A stretch of DNA of 52,473 nt from an uncultured Pygmaiobacter sp. (lineage in GTDB: Bacteria; Bacillota; Clostridia; Oscillospirales; Ruminococcaceae): NCBI GenBank assembly GCA_944386485.1, contig CALXBG010000005.1, positions 1-52,473 of the forward strand, given 5' to 3'. Below, in pieces: positions 38,870-47,110 of this stretch (positions are counted from its first letter, which is position 1; the number at the start of each line of letters is the position of its first letter). The notes under the pieces are model-generated. The model was not told where the DNA came from. It worked only from the letters and a program-made list of their open reading frames with translations, and searched no databases. The position numbers were made by a program, and so were the translations under genes.

Positions 38870-39886
38870 TTATTTGCGATATCCGTTGGGGTTGTGGGAC
38901 TGCCAGTTCCAGGAGTCACGGCACATTTCCTCAATGCCATACTTCGCCTCCCAGCCCAGCTCCTCACGCGCCTTGGTGGGATCGGCATAGCAGGCGGCGA
39001 TGTCACCCGGCCGGCGGGGTGCAATCACATAGGGCAATTTTTTGCCGCAGGCCTTTTCATAGGCGTGGATCACGTCCAATACCGAGTAGCCGTGTCCGGT
39101 ACCGAGGTTATAGATAACAAGACCCGACCGGGTTTCGAGCTTGCGGATCGCAGCGACGTGGCCGGCCGCGAGATCCATGACATGAATGTAGTCCCGCACA
39201 CCGGTGCCATCCGGGGTATTGTAGTCGTCGCCGAAGACATTGATATGGTCCAGCTTGCCGACCGCAACCTGCGCGATATAGGGCACCAGATTGTTCGGGA
39301 TGCCGGCGGGATCCTCGCCGATCATGCCGGACGGATGGGCGCCGATCGGGTTGAAATACCGCAGCAGCGCGATGTTCATCTCGGGATCCGCCTTGTAGAC
39401 GTCCTTGAGGATCATCTCGATCATCAGTTTTGTCGATCCATAAGGGTTGGTGGTCGAGAGCGGGAAATCCTCGGTGATCGGTACCGTATGCGGATCGCCG
39501 TAGACCGTGGCAGAAGAGGAGAAGACGAAGTTCTTCACCCCGTATTTCCGCATCACCTTGAGCAGCACCAGCGTCGAGGTGAGGTTGTTATCGTAATACT
39601 CCAGCGGCTTGGCAACGCTCTCCCCCACCGCTTTGAGACCGGCGAAATGAATCACCGAGTCGATCTCAGGATGTGCGGCAAACAGCGCGTCCGTCGCCTC
39701 GTAATCGCACAGATCGATCTTGACAAAGGGGAACTCCTTACCCGCCAGTTCCCGGGTGCGCCAGACCGCCTCTTCACAGGAGTTGACGAGGTTGTCCGCC
39801 ACAATGATCTCATAGCCCGCATCGATCAGCTCCAGGCAGGTGTGGGAACCGATGTACCCCGCGCCGCCGCATACCAGTACCGCCAT
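38870..39886 (-). CDS. galE: UDP-glucose 4-epimerase
   Basis: The 338-residue enzyme interconverts UDP-glucose and UDP-galactose. It has Gly-Gly-Ala-Gly-Tyr-Ile-Gly-Ser-His at the N-terminus for NAD binding, Ser-Ser-Ser-Ala-Thr-Val-Tyr-Gly, the catalytic Tyr-Gly-Ser-Thr-Lys, Leu-Arg-Tyr-Phe-Asn-Pro-Ile-Gly-Ala, and Gly-Thr-Gly-x-Gly-Tyr-Ser-Val. Length is typical. It supplies UDP-galactose for glycans or feeds galactose into glycolysis. No galK or galT is nearby. A weak promoter may lie at 39937-39965 on the minus strand. Confidence 0.96.
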   Translation of the reverse strand: MAVLVCGGAGYIGSHTCLELIDAGYEIIVADNLVNSCEEAVWRTRELAGKEFPFVKIDLCDYEATDALFAAHPEIDSVIHFAGLKAVGESVAKPLEYYDNNLTSTLVLLKVMRKYGVKNFVFSSSATVYGDPHTVPITEDFPLSTTNPYGSTKLMIEMILKDVYKADPEMNIALLRYFNPIGAHPSGMIGEDPAGIPNNLVPYIAQVAVGKLDHINVFGDDYNTPDGTGVRDYIHVMDLAAGHVAAIRKLETRSGLVIYNLGTGHGYSVLDVIHAYEKACGKKLPYVIAPRRPGDIAACYADPTKAREELGWEAKYGIEEMCRDSWNWQSHNPNGYRK

Positions 39887-40051
39887 AGTATCTGCCTCCT
39901 TGCAGTTTCCGGCCGCAGCCGGTGTTTCTGTTTCTTATTGTACGCCGCATCCGCCGGGAATTAAATGGATTATTGGACGGATTATCTGTATTTTTCGGCG
40001 TTCTGTTTTTATATTATAGCCGATCCGGTCCAAACCCGGCAAGCGCTCACC

Positions 40052-40080
40052 TTGCCCTTTTGCAAAAAATCTGGTATACT
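40052..40080 (+). promoter_or_regulatory. Promoter of small-multidrug-export family gene
   Basis: TTGCCC (40052-40057), a 17-base spacer, TATACT (40075-40080), 65 bases before the ATG. Confidence 0.75.
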
Positions 40081-40144
40081 AACTTTGTTTGTCGATCCGT
40101 CCGGGGTCTTCACCCCATTGATTTTCACACAGAGGAGTGCAGAC

Positions 40145-40636
40145 ATGCTGACCTTGTTCAAAAAATACCTTATCGTCTTTCTCGTCTCGATGGTGCCGAT
40201 CGTCGAGCTGCGCGGCGCGATCCCCATCGGTGTCGGGATGGGGGTTCCCCTGTTTGAGACCTATATCCTGGCTACCATCGGCAACATGCTTCCGGTACCG
40301 GTCATCATCCTGTTCAGCAAACAGGTGCTGCTGTGGTGCTGCAAATTGCCCGGCAAATGGGGCAAGCCCTTTCTTTGGATCTATCACAAGGGAGTTCGGG
40401 CCGGAGACGCCCTTCAGGCAAAGGCCGGCCGCGGACTGTATTTCGCGCTTTTTGTCTTCGTGGCAATTCCTCTGCCCGGTACCGGCGCCTGGACCGGCAG
40501 TCTGGCCGCAACGCTGCTCGATATGAAGTTCTGGCCCAGCGTGCTGGCAGTTATGTGCGGTGTGCTGACCGCCGGGGTCGTTATGGGCGCGGTTTCGGCC
40601 GGTGTTTTCGGCGGACTGGGTATGCTGTTCGCCTGA
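40145..40636 (+). CDS. COG2426/small multidrug export family membrane protein
   Basis: The 163-residue protein has about four helices. Its conserved start Val-Pro-Ile-Val-Glu-Leu-Arg-Gly-Ala-Ile-Pro and later Pro-Leu-Pro-Gly-Thr-Gly-Ala-Trp-Thr-Gly are the marks of the family often labelled putative small multidrug export protein. Its function is not proven; the repeated Glu/Arg and Pro-Gly pattern resembles DedA-like membrane proteins. ATG 40145 is preferred over an upstream in-frame start at 39965 because AGAGGAG precedes it and the family begins there. Confidence 0.88.
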   Translation: MLTLFKKYLIVFLVSMVPIVELRGAIPIGVGMGVPLFETYILATIGNMLPVPVIILFSKQVLLWCCKLPGKWGKPFLWIYHKGVRAGDALQAKAGRGLYFALFVFVAIPLPGTGAWTGSLAATLLDMKFWPSVLAVMCGVLTAGVVMGAVSAGVFGGLGMLFA

Positions 40637-40645
40637 TCTTCTTAC

Positions 40646-40683
40646 AAAAAATCCGGATGACCTTAGGGTCATCCGGATTTTTT
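40646..40683 (+). terminator. Terminator
   Basis: A 17-bp perfect stem (40646-40662 with 40667-40683) with a TTAG loop, ending in a T run. Confidence 0.95.
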
Positions 40684-40752
40684 ATCTGTTTTTCCTCCCA
40701 AAAAGGGAGCGGCGGGATCTTTCGGTCGCCTGATATCCAACAGAAAAATTTT

Positions 40753-40779
40753 TGAAGAAGTTTTTTTCTCTCCCTCGTA
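40753..40779 (+). promoter_or_regulatory. Putative ECF-type promoter of the second sigma operon
   Basis: TGAAGA (40753-40758), a 17-base spacer and CGTA (40776-40779), with a T run after the -35. This resembles the TGAAAC...CGTA pattern of Firmicute ECF factors such as SigW. No sigma-A promoter of quality is visible nearby. Confidence 0.5.
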
Positions 40780-40807
40780 CTATACACGAAAGGTGGTGAG
40801 GCGGCAG

Positions 40808-41308
40808 ATGACCGACGGCGCGTTTGAACAACTGGTTACCGACTATCAAAAGCTGATCTATACCATCTGCCGCCAGATGGTCGGCGACCCCGACATTGCC
40901 GAGGATCTCACACAGGAAACCTTTCTATCGGCCTATCTGCACCGGGATCGATGTGACCCGCAAACCGTCCGCCCCTGGTTGTGCCGAATTGCAGTCAACA
41001 AGGCAAAAGACCACCTGAAAAGCGCTTGGCGGCGGCGAGTCGACACCGGCGGCGAAGAAGCTGAAACAACCGCCACGCTGCCCTCCGCCGAGGATCTCGC
41101 TCTCGACCGGGTCGCAGCTGAACGAATCGAACAGGCTGTCCGCGCACTACATGAGCCCTATTTGATGGTCTCGGTGCTCTATTTTCTCGAACAGCGTCCG
41201 GTAGAGGAGATCGCGCGGCGGCTGAGCCGACCGGCTAAAACGGTGCAAACCCAACTCTATCGGGCAAAACGGATGCTGCAGCAGCAGCTGGATAAGGGAG
41301 GGGATTGA
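40808..41308 (+). CDS. RNA polymerase ECF-type sigma factor
   Basis: A 166-residue sigma factor with region 2 (Ile-Ala-Glu-Asp-Leu-Thr-Gln-Glu-Thr-Phe-Leu, then Pro-Trp-Leu-Cys-Arg-Ile-Ala-Val-Asn-Lys) and region 4 (Val-Glu-Glu-Ile-Ala-Arg-Arg-Leu-Ser-Arg-Pro-Ala-Lys-Thr-Val). It resembles SigV/SigW-type ECF factors that respond to cell-envelope stress. ATG 40808 is preferred; a GTG at 40793 would overlap the AGGTGG ribosome site. It heads an operon with a zinc-finger anti-sigma and two membrane proteins. Confidence 0.93.
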   Translation: MTDGAFEQLVTDYQKLIYTICRQMVGDPDIAEDLTQETFLSAYLHRDRCDPQTVRPWLCRIAVNKAKDHLKSAWRRRVDTGGEEAETTATLPSAEDLALDRVAAERIEQAVRALHEPYLMVSVLYFLEQRPVEEIARRLSRPAKTVQTQLYRAKRMLQQQLDKGGD

Positions 41309-41309
41309 T

Positions 41310-41807
41310 TTGATCCTGTTTGACGACGTTACCGGCCACATCACCGACGCGGGCTTTGCCGCGCTGGAATCTGACCAGCTTGAATTACAGCAACGGCTCG
41401 AACTGGCAGAGCATCTTTCCTTCTGCGATGATTGCTGTGCGCGCTACACCGCTTTCTTGGAGCATCGGCCTCTGTTGGAGCCGCCTCACCCGGTTGCAGC
41501 CCCGGTGATCCGGCGCATCCGGTCACACGGACGGCTGATCCTGCTGCGCCGGGCGCTGCGGGTTGGGCTGGCCGCCTGTTTGCTAATCACCGTTCTCTCG
41601 GTGTTCGCCCCGCCTCTGACCGGTGTGAAAAGCGGCAGCCTGCGGCTGGATTTTGAGCTTCAGCAGAACACCGCCGCCGCACAGCAGCTGGCCCGTCAAG
41701 CCGCAAAAGACAAAGAAATCGAACCGCAAACCCTGAATATGCGAATCTCAAACGCAGTAGATCAGCTGATCGCTGCACTAAAAGAAAAAGGAGAGACCGA
41801 ACAATGA
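41310..41807 (+). CDS. Zinc-finger anti-sigma factor
   Basis: The 165-residue protein has an N-terminal ZAS-type motif, His-Leu-Ser-Phe-Cys-Asp-Asp-Cys (about residues 35-42), which binds zinc and the sigma factor. One transmembrane helix (about 85-103) and a small outer domain follow. The start is TTG 41310, one base after the sigma stop, with GGGAGGGG upstream. This is the standard partner arrangement for ECF control. Its stop overlaps the next gene by four bases (ATGA). Confidence 0.88.
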   Translation: MILFDDVTGHITDAGFAALESDQLELQQRLELAEHLSFCDDCCARYTAFLEHRPLLEPPHPVAAPVIRRIRSHGRLILLRRALRVGLAACLLITVLSVFAPPLTGVKSGSLRLDFELQQNTAAAQQLARQAAKDKEIEPQTLNMRISNAVDQLIAALKEKGETEQ

Positions 41808-42346
41808 AAAAGAGCGCCTTCCTGACCTTTATCTTCGCCTGCTGGCCCGGTGCCGGCCAGATGTATTTGGGCTATACCAAACGGGGCTTTTCGCTGATGA
41901 CCATCTTTTTGCTTCTGATCGGTCTGTCCGGCTTTTTGGATCTGTGGATCTTCGCAGTTCTCACCCCCGTGATCTGGTTTTTTGCCTTTTTTGATGCTTG
42001 GGCGATCCGCAACCGCGGTGTGCAGCCCAGCTATCCTGATGACGACTTTCTGTTTTTTTCCGCGCCGGATAGCCGGCAGGACGTGCTGCAGTTTGCCCGC
42101 AAATATCACCGTGCGCTTGGTATCGGCCTGATCCTGCTCGGTCTGTATGTGATCTACAACAACCTGCTGATGCCGGCCCTCGCCTCGTTGATCGGGCAAT
42201 TTTCGGTTGAGCTGGGCTGGCTGTGGCGTCTGGCAAACAATCTCCCTGCGCTGGTGCTCTCGATGATCTTCATCCTGTTTGGACTGCACCTCTGCCGCGG
42301 TGAGCGCCGGTCAGACAGGGAGAGTGGAGAGGAGGAGGATCTGTGA
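41804..42346 (+). CDS. TM2-like membrane protein
   Basis: The 180-residue protein has about four helices in two pairs. The first pair carries Pro-Gly-Ala-Gly-Gln-Met-Tyr-Leu-Gly-Tyr-Thr-Lys-Arg-Gly-Phe, the motif of the TM2/DUF5683-like fold. Such proteins often accompany envelope-stress sigma or two-component systems. Function unknown. It overlaps the anti-sigma gene by four bases and the next gene by one. Confidence 0.78.
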   Translation: MKKSAFLTFIFACWPGAGQMYLGYTKRGFSLMTIFLLLIGLSGFLDLWIFAVLTPVIWFFAFFDAWAIRNRGVQPSYPDDDFLFFSAPDSRQDVLQFARKYHRALGIGLILLGLYVIYNNLLMPALASLIGQFSVELGWLWRLANNLPALVLSMIFILFGLHLCRGERRSDRESGEEEDL

Positions 42347-43086
42347 TGCGGGAACTAGTTCAAGAACCTCTTTCTCCTTCGCCCGCGCCCGGCTTGGAGC
42401 CGGAACGAAAGGAACCGCCCAGACCGCCCAAAACCCGGCGGGTCGGCACCCTTACCTGCGGCATCGCGCTGATCTTCTTTGGCGCGGGAATCGGCGCATT
42501 TTTGATCTGGCCGGGCTTTGATCTGATGCTTCTGCTGCGCCTGTCCCCACTAATGTTGGTGTTGCTCGGCGCTGAGCTGCTAGTTGCAAGCTTTTCCCGG
42601 TTCGAGCTGCGGCTCAAATATGATTTTGCCTCGATCTTTCTCTGTCTGCTGCTCGGCATTACTGCGCTGGGACTTTCGGTCTTTCTCGTCGTGGTGCGCT
42701 GGTTTGGCCCGGATCAGCAGGCTGCACAGGCCCGCCTTACCGCACAGACCGACGCTGCCGTCTATCAGCTGCTCAAAGAAGACCCGGCAGTATTGGACTG
42801 CCGCAGCGACGTCATTCTTTATACCCCTGTCCTGTCGCAATCTGAGGATCAGAATATCCAGCCTGATCGGCTGAGACTCGACATCAGTCTGCGTGGTCCG
42901 TACACCGAAGCCGCGGCGTTTGCAGAGGACTGTGCCCGGGTGCGGGATCTTCTGCTCGCAGGCGACCTTTCACCCGACCGGATCACCTTTTCCTGGGCAC
43001 AGGGAGAAGAGGATCTGTCCCTTGTACTCGACAGCCCCTTTGCATTACAGGAAACTGCGGCACAACTGACTGAACGGGTCGTCTGA
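42346..43086 (+). CDS. LiaF-like/DUF5668-type membrane protein
   Basis: The 246-residue protein begins with a Pro-rich cytoplasmic stretch, then three helices (about 35-55, 60-80, 93-115) and a soluble C-terminal domain of about 130 residues. The first helix pair resembles the transmembrane part of LiaF/DUF5668 proteins used in envelope-stress sensing, but the C-terminal domain is not one I recognise. ATG 42346 shares one base with the upstream stop (TGATG), with GGAGGAGG before it. It is the last gene of the sigma operon. Confidence 0.65.
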   Translation: MRELVQEPLSPSPAPGLEPERKEPPRPPKTRRVGTLTCGIALIFFGAGIGAFLIWPGFDLMLLLRLSPLMLVLLGAELLVASFSRFELRLKYDFASIFLCLLLGITALGLSVFLVVVRWFGPDQQAAQARLTAQTDAAVYQLLKEDPAVLDCRSDVILYTPVLSQSEDQNIQPDRLRLDISLRGPYTEAAAFAEDCARVRDLLLAGDLSPDRITFSWAQGEEDLSLVLDSPFALQETAAQLTERVV

Positions 43087-43121
43087 CAGCCTTTCTGTTT
43101 TGTAAAATACCAGACAACTAA

Positions 43122-43151
43122 TTGCAGCCTCCCCCAACCGCGTGGTACAAT
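43122..43151 (+). promoter_or_regulatory. Promoter of UMF1-type MFS gene
   Basis: TTGCAG (43122-43127), an 18-base spacer, TACAAT (43146-43151). Confidence 0.65.
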
Positions 43152-43210
43152 AAATTTGTATCATAAAGTACGCCGCGGCCCATCTGCGGAAGAAAAGGGG
43201 TTGAGGAATC

Positions 43211-44575
43211 TTGCTCAAGAGTTTTACCAAACAGGAAAAGAGCTGGATGATGTACGACTGGGCCAATAGCGCCCATTCGGTTGTTGTGGTCACCATCCTG
43301 CCGATCTTCTACAACACCGTCGCGGGTTTCACCCGTGACGCCGCCTCAAGCATGAGCGTATGGGGGTACGCCACCAGTATTGCGATGCTGATCATCGCGC
43401 TTGCCGCCCCGATTCTCGGTGTTTTTGGTGATTTCGAAGGATTCCGCAAAAAGCTTTTCACCATCTTTATGGTGGTCGGTGTTCTGGCCTGTGCCGGTCT
43501 GGCAATCACCCCGCTGACCGGATTTGAAAATCAGGCGGTGGCCGAAAGGGTCGGCATCGTCATTCTGGTTCTCTATGTCGTCAGTCAGATCGGTTTTGCC
43601 GGTGCCAATATCTACTACGACAGTTTTCTGCCTGATGTGACCACCAGCGAACGGATGGACCGGGTTTCCACGATGGGATATGGCCTTGGATATATCGGCG
43701 GTTCCACCATTCCGCTGCTGCTCTTTCTCATTCTCAACGCGGTTGGGGTGGACATGCTCTGGTGCCTCGCCTTTGCGTTTGGCTTTACCGCAGTCTGGTG
43801 GCTGGTCTTCAGCTTTCCCCTGCTTAAAAATGTCGAGCAGAAGAGTTTTGTTCGGCGGGAAAAGGGCGCAGTTGGGCAGGCCATCCGGGGGCTCGGGCAC
43901 ACGATGCGGGACATCTTCCACCACAAGGTGATGTTCGTCTTCCTGCTCGCCTATTTCTTCTACATCGATGGGGTCAACACCATCATCCACATGTCCACCA
44001 GTTACGGTGACACGCTGGGGCTGGATTCGACCGCGATGCTGCTGGCGCTGCTGCTGGTTCAGATTCTCGGACTTCCCTTCTGCCTGATCTACATCAAGCT
44101 GTCTGATCGGTTTGGCGCGCAGTTCATGGTCGGGGTAGGCATCTGCATCTATATGGGAATTACCGTCTTCGGTTTCTTCGTCCGCAGCGAATGGCAGTTC
44201 TGGGTACTGGCCGTGCTGGTCGCCACCAGCCAGGGCGGAATTCAGGCGCTCTCCCGCAGTACCTTCGGCAAGCTGCTGCCGGATAAAAACCGCTCGGGTG
44301 AGTTCTTCGGCTTTTACGACATCTTTGGTAAGTTTTCGGCCATCATCGGCCCGACTCTGGTGGGTATTTGTTCCAGCGCCGCCTCGGCGGTCATCTACCG
44401 GCAGGAGGGAATTGATCCTGCCACCGCCCCAACCACCCTGCTTGAAGAGATCAGCCAGCGCGCTGCCCCCTGGGGAGTGCTGAGCATCCTGATCATCTTT
44501 TTGATCGGCGGCGGTCTCTTTTTCTTCGTTCTGCCCCGCTACCAGCGCAAGGCGAACCAGGAACGGCAGGGCTGA
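43211..44575 (+). CDS. UMF1/Atg22-like MFS transporter
   Basis: The 454-residue protein has about twelve helices and starts with Lys-Ser-Trp-Met-Met-Tyr-Asp-Trp-Ala-Asn-Ser-Ala, the hallmark of the UMF1 family related to the yeast vacuolar exporter Atg22. In bacteria the substrates are unknown. The start is TTG 43211; GGGG and TTGAGG lie upstream and no earlier ATG is usable. It is followed 48 bases later by a phospholipase-like gene on the same strand. Confidence 0.9.
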   Translation: MLKSFTKQEKSWMMYDWANSAHSVVVVTILPIFYNTVAGFTRDAASSMSVWGYATSIAMLIIALAAPILGVFGDFEGFRKKLFTIFMVVGVLACAGLAITPLTGFENQAVAERVGIVILVLYVVSQIGFAGANIYYDSFLPDVTTSERMDRVSTMGYGLGYIGGSTIPLLLFLILNAVGVDMLWCLAFAFGFTAVWWLVFSFPLLKNVEQKSFVRREKGAVGQAIRGLGHTMRDIFHHKVMFVFLLAYFFYIDGVNTIIHMSTSYGDTLGLDSTAMLLALLLVQILGLPFCLIYIKLSDRFGAQFMVGVGICIYMGITVFGFFVRSEWQFWVLAVLVATSQGGIQALSRSTFGKLLPDKNRSGEFFGFYDIFGKFSAIIGPTLVGICSSAASAVIYRQEGIDPATAPTTLLEEISQRAAPWGVLSILIIFLIGGGLFFFVLPRYQRKANQERQG

Positions 44576-44623
44576 TTGCTGATTGCTGATTATCGCATAT
44601 TGTTTATCCGGAGGTTTTCCTCT

Positions 44624-45496
44624 ATGCCAGATGCTTATACCCATCTGCGAACCGCCCGCCATGCGGCGGCGCTCGCCGGAATTGACCTGCCCGTGCCCGC
44701 CGCCTTTCTTGCCGGGGCAAACGGGCCGGATCCCTTGTTTGTCTACCGCTTTTGGGACGCTCATCCCGCGGTAGACCTGCCCGCGCTGGGGCAGCGGATG
44801 CACCGCGAACAGGCAGGCGCTTTTCTGCGGGCGCTCGTTCGCCGGGCACAAAGTCCCGCGCAGCGCAGCTATGCGGCCGGATTTGTGCTCCACAACACGC
44901 TGGACAGCCTGGCTCATCCCTATGTGGCTCTGCTCACCCAACAGGGCGGGGTATACGACATTCCACAGGGGCACAGTTATTATGAGGCTGCGCTGGATAC
45001 CGCGCTTTGGCGGATGGATTTCGGGCACGGACTGCCCTCGTCCAAGCAGAGTGCCCCGGTGCTTGTGACCGCCGAGTTGGCACAGGTCGCCGCGCTGCTT
45101 CGGGGCGCGATCGCCGAAGTTTACGGCGAGCAGGTTCCCATTTTGGCGCTGCTGGACTGTTTTTCCCACTTTTCTCTGGCCCGCTGGTTTTTTCGCTCGC
45201 CGCTGGGCGGCAAAAAGTTGATCGCCCGCGTCATTGATCTCGCGCTATACCGCAAGAGTTTTTCGCACAGCCACATGCTGCCCGGGCGGCTGCGCCGCAA
45301 CCTACCGGCCGAGTGGACGGATCCTTATACCGGTATCGTCCACGAGGGTGGGATGCAGCACATTCTGACGCAGGCAGAAGAACTGGGCGCTATGCGGCTG
45401 GATGCCCTCGATCGGTACTGGGCCGGACGCCTTACCGAAGAAAACCTTTTCGATGTGCTGGGCAATGCCAGCTATGATACCGGCCTTCCCTGCTAA
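44624..45496 (+). CDS. Zinc-dependent phospholipase C-like protein
   Basis: The 290-residue protein fits the zinc-dependent phospholipase C/S1-P1 nuclease superfamily form that is common in clostridia: Tyr-Thr-His near the start, Asn-Gly-Pro-Asp-Pro, and His-Asn-Thr-Leu-Asp-Ser-Leu-Ala-His-Pro (about residues 104-113), with His and Asp residues for metal binding. There is no signal peptide, unlike the toxin-type enzymes, so it is probably cytoplasmic. Substrate unknown. ATG 44624 has CCGGAGG upstream; the longer in-frame start at 44576 overlaps poor sequence. Confidence 0.8.
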   Translation: MPDAYTHLRTARHAAALAGIDLPVPAAFLAGANGPDPLFVYRFWDAHPAVDLPALGQRMHREQAGAFLRALVRRAQSPAQRSYAAGFVLHNTLDSLAHPYVALLTQQGGVYDIPQGHSYYEAALDTALWRMDFGHGLPSSKQSAPVLVTAELAQVAALLRGAIAEVYGEQVPILALLDCFSHFSLARWFFRSPLGGKKLIARVIDLALYRKSFSHSHMLPGRLRRNLPAEWTDPYTGIVHEGGMQHILTQAEELGAMRLDALDRYWAGRLTEENLFDVLGNASYDTGLPC

Positions 45497-45503
45497 AAAA
45501 CAC

Positions 45504-45632
45504 TTGACATTTGCTCAAGATTCATGTTAGGACGGATTTTGCATAAAATTGAATCTGCCGGCATTGCCGGAATGACCCCAACTTTGTCTGTTTCTCTGGA
45601 TAAATTGAAACAGACGGGCGGGGTCTTTTTTT
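45504..45632 (+). promoter_or_regulatory. Leader with internal terminator before MATE gene
   Basis: TTGACA (45504-45509) with a possible extended -10 (TG-T-TAGGAC at 45528-45533) is followed by a leader of about 150 bases. It contains a terminator (45574-45632) before the MATE start at 45680. This could be an attenuator, or the terminator could belong to the upstream gene. Confidence 0.4.
45574..45632 (+). terminator. Two-part terminator hairpin upstream of MATE gene
   Basis: Outer stem GACCCC/GGGGTC (45574-45579 with 45620-45625), an internal loop, a perfect 9-bp inner stem (45586-45594 with 45607-45615), then seven T (45626-45632). Confidence 0.85.
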
Positions 45633-45679
45633 GTGCTTTTCGCACCATTCAAAACACAAAACAGAAAGGATGCCCCCCA

Positions 45680-47047
45680 ATGAACCAACCCGCAAACAAG
45701 ATGGCGACAAGGCCGGTATTCCCCCTGCTGATGAGCATGGCCTTGCCCCCGATGTTCTCCATGCTGCTCAGCAGTCTTTATAATATTGTCGACAGCATGT
45801 TTGTCGCCCGGTACAACGCCGACGCGCTGACCGCCGTCAGCCTTGCCTTTCCGCTGCAAAACTTTGCGCTGGCCGTCTCGGTCGGCGCGGGAGTTGGTAT
45901 CAGCAGTTATATCGCCCGCAGGTTGGGCGAGGGGGATACCGAAGCTGTCAACAGCGCGGTCTCTCATGGGCTGCTGCTCTCGCTGATTCATTATCTGCTG
46001 TTTGTATTGATTGGCTTTTTTGCAGCAGGGCCTTTTCTCTCCCTCTTCACGGATTCGCAAAAAATCCGTGCGCTGGGCGAAGAATATCTCTTTATCGTTC
46101 TGGTTGGCTGCATCGGCCAGCAGGTGCAGATTGCGATTGAAAAGATGTTGCAGGCCACCGGTAACATGGTCTGGCCGATGCTGATGCAGGCGCTGGGCTG
46201 CGTGGTCAATATCATCCTCGACCCAATCATGATCTTCGGCTTATTTGGCTTTCCCGAACTGGGAATCGCCGGTGCAGCGATCGCAACGGTTATCGGTCAG
46301 CTGGCGGCGATGCTCCTCTCCTTCTTCGCCCTCTACCAGGCCCGCGGGCAGCTGCATCTGACCCGTCCGCGGCTGCACCTGCGCCGGGAGATCGTGGGAG
46401 AGATCTACAACGTCGGTGCACCTACCATCCTGATGAACAGTTTGGGCAGCGTGCTGGTAACCGGGCTCAATAGCCTGCTGATGGGCTTTTCTGAAACTGC
46501 GGTCTCGGTCTTTGGAATCTACTATCGGCTGCAAACCTTCGCCTTTATGCCGGTCAGCGGTCTAACGCAGGGCGCGCTGCCGATTATGGCCTATAATTAT
46601 GGTTCCCGTTCCCGCAGCCGGGTTTTGGCCTGCCTGCGGGATGGACTGTTCGTCTCCTTTGGTATTCTCGCCGGCTGCTGCTTGCTGTTTGCGCTGCTTC
46701 CCGCGCCGCTGCTGGGGCTTTTTGGTGCAAACGAGGAGATGCTGGCCATCGGTGTACCCGCGCTGCGGTTACTCGCGCTGAGCTATCTTCCCGCCGCGCT
46801 GGGCTTTTGTATTCCGACTCTGTTCCAGGCGGTGGGCCGCGGCCGGTCGAGTCTCGTCATCTTCCTGCTGCGTCAGTTCCTGATTACCCTGCCGCTGGCC
46901 TGGCTGCTCGCCGGCCCCTTCGGCCTGACCGGCATCTGGCTGTCCTTCCTTGCAGCGGAATCGGTTGCCGCGCTGGCTGCTCTGGTCATGCTGGCCCGGC
47001 TGCTGCGCGCAGATCCGATTCTGCATGCCGAAAACCCTGCTGCATAA
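45680..47047 (+). CDS. MATE family efflux transporter
   Basis: The 455-residue protein has twelve helices and MatE features: Pro-Pro-Met-Phe-Ser-Met-Leu-Leu-Ser-Ser-Leu-Tyr-Asn-Ile-Val-Asp-Ser-Met-Phe-Val near the N-terminus and a similar pattern in the second half. It differs clearly from the other MATE gene here (35177-36544), so they are not recent duplicates. ATG 45680 follows AAAGGA. The frame stays open upstream to 45524, but that region contains the terminator and has no ribosome site. A terminator follows the stop. Confidence 0.92.
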   Translation: MNQPANKMATRPVFPLLMSMALPPMFSMLLSSLYNIVDSMFVARYNADALTAVSLAFPLQNFALAVSVGAGVGISSYIARRLGEGDTEAVNSAVSHGLLLSLIHYLLFVLIGFFAAGPFLSLFTDSQKIRALGEEYLFIVLVGCIGQQVQIAIEKMLQATGNMVWPMLMQALGCVVNIILDPIMIFGLFGFPELGIAGAAIATVIGQLAAMLLSFFALYQARGQLHLTRPRLHLRREIVGEIYNVGAPTILMNSLGSVLVTGLNSLLMGFSETAVSVFGIYYRLQTFAFMPVSGLTQGALPIMAYNYGSRSRSRVLACLRDGLFVSFGILAGCCLLFALLPAPLLGLFGANEEMLAIGVPALRLLALSYLPAALGFCIPTLFQAVGRGRSSLVIFLLRQFLITLPLAWLLAGPFGLTGIWLSFLAAESVAALAALVMLARLLRADPILHAENPAA

Positions 47048-47052
47048 ACAAA

Positions 47053-47078
47053 AAGCCCCGTTCACTTGAACGGGGCTT
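47053..47078. terminator. Bidirectional terminator
   Basis: An 11-bp perfect stem (47053-47063 with 47068-47078) with an ACTT loop, between convergent genes. Confidence 0.85.
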
Positions 47079-47110
47079 CTTCATTTTCAGTTGCGCGGCC
47101 AAATTCCTTA

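Noticed and set aside
43346-45169. A 607-codon minus-strand frame across the MFS and phospholipase-like genes.
   Set aside because: It is antisense to two well-supported genes and its product is low-complexity and charged; long shadow frames are expected in GC-rich coding DNA.
45524-45679. N-terminal extension of the second MATE protein from ATG 45524.
   Set aside because: The extension covers the terminator hairpin, has no ribosome site, and the MATE family start fits ATG 45680.
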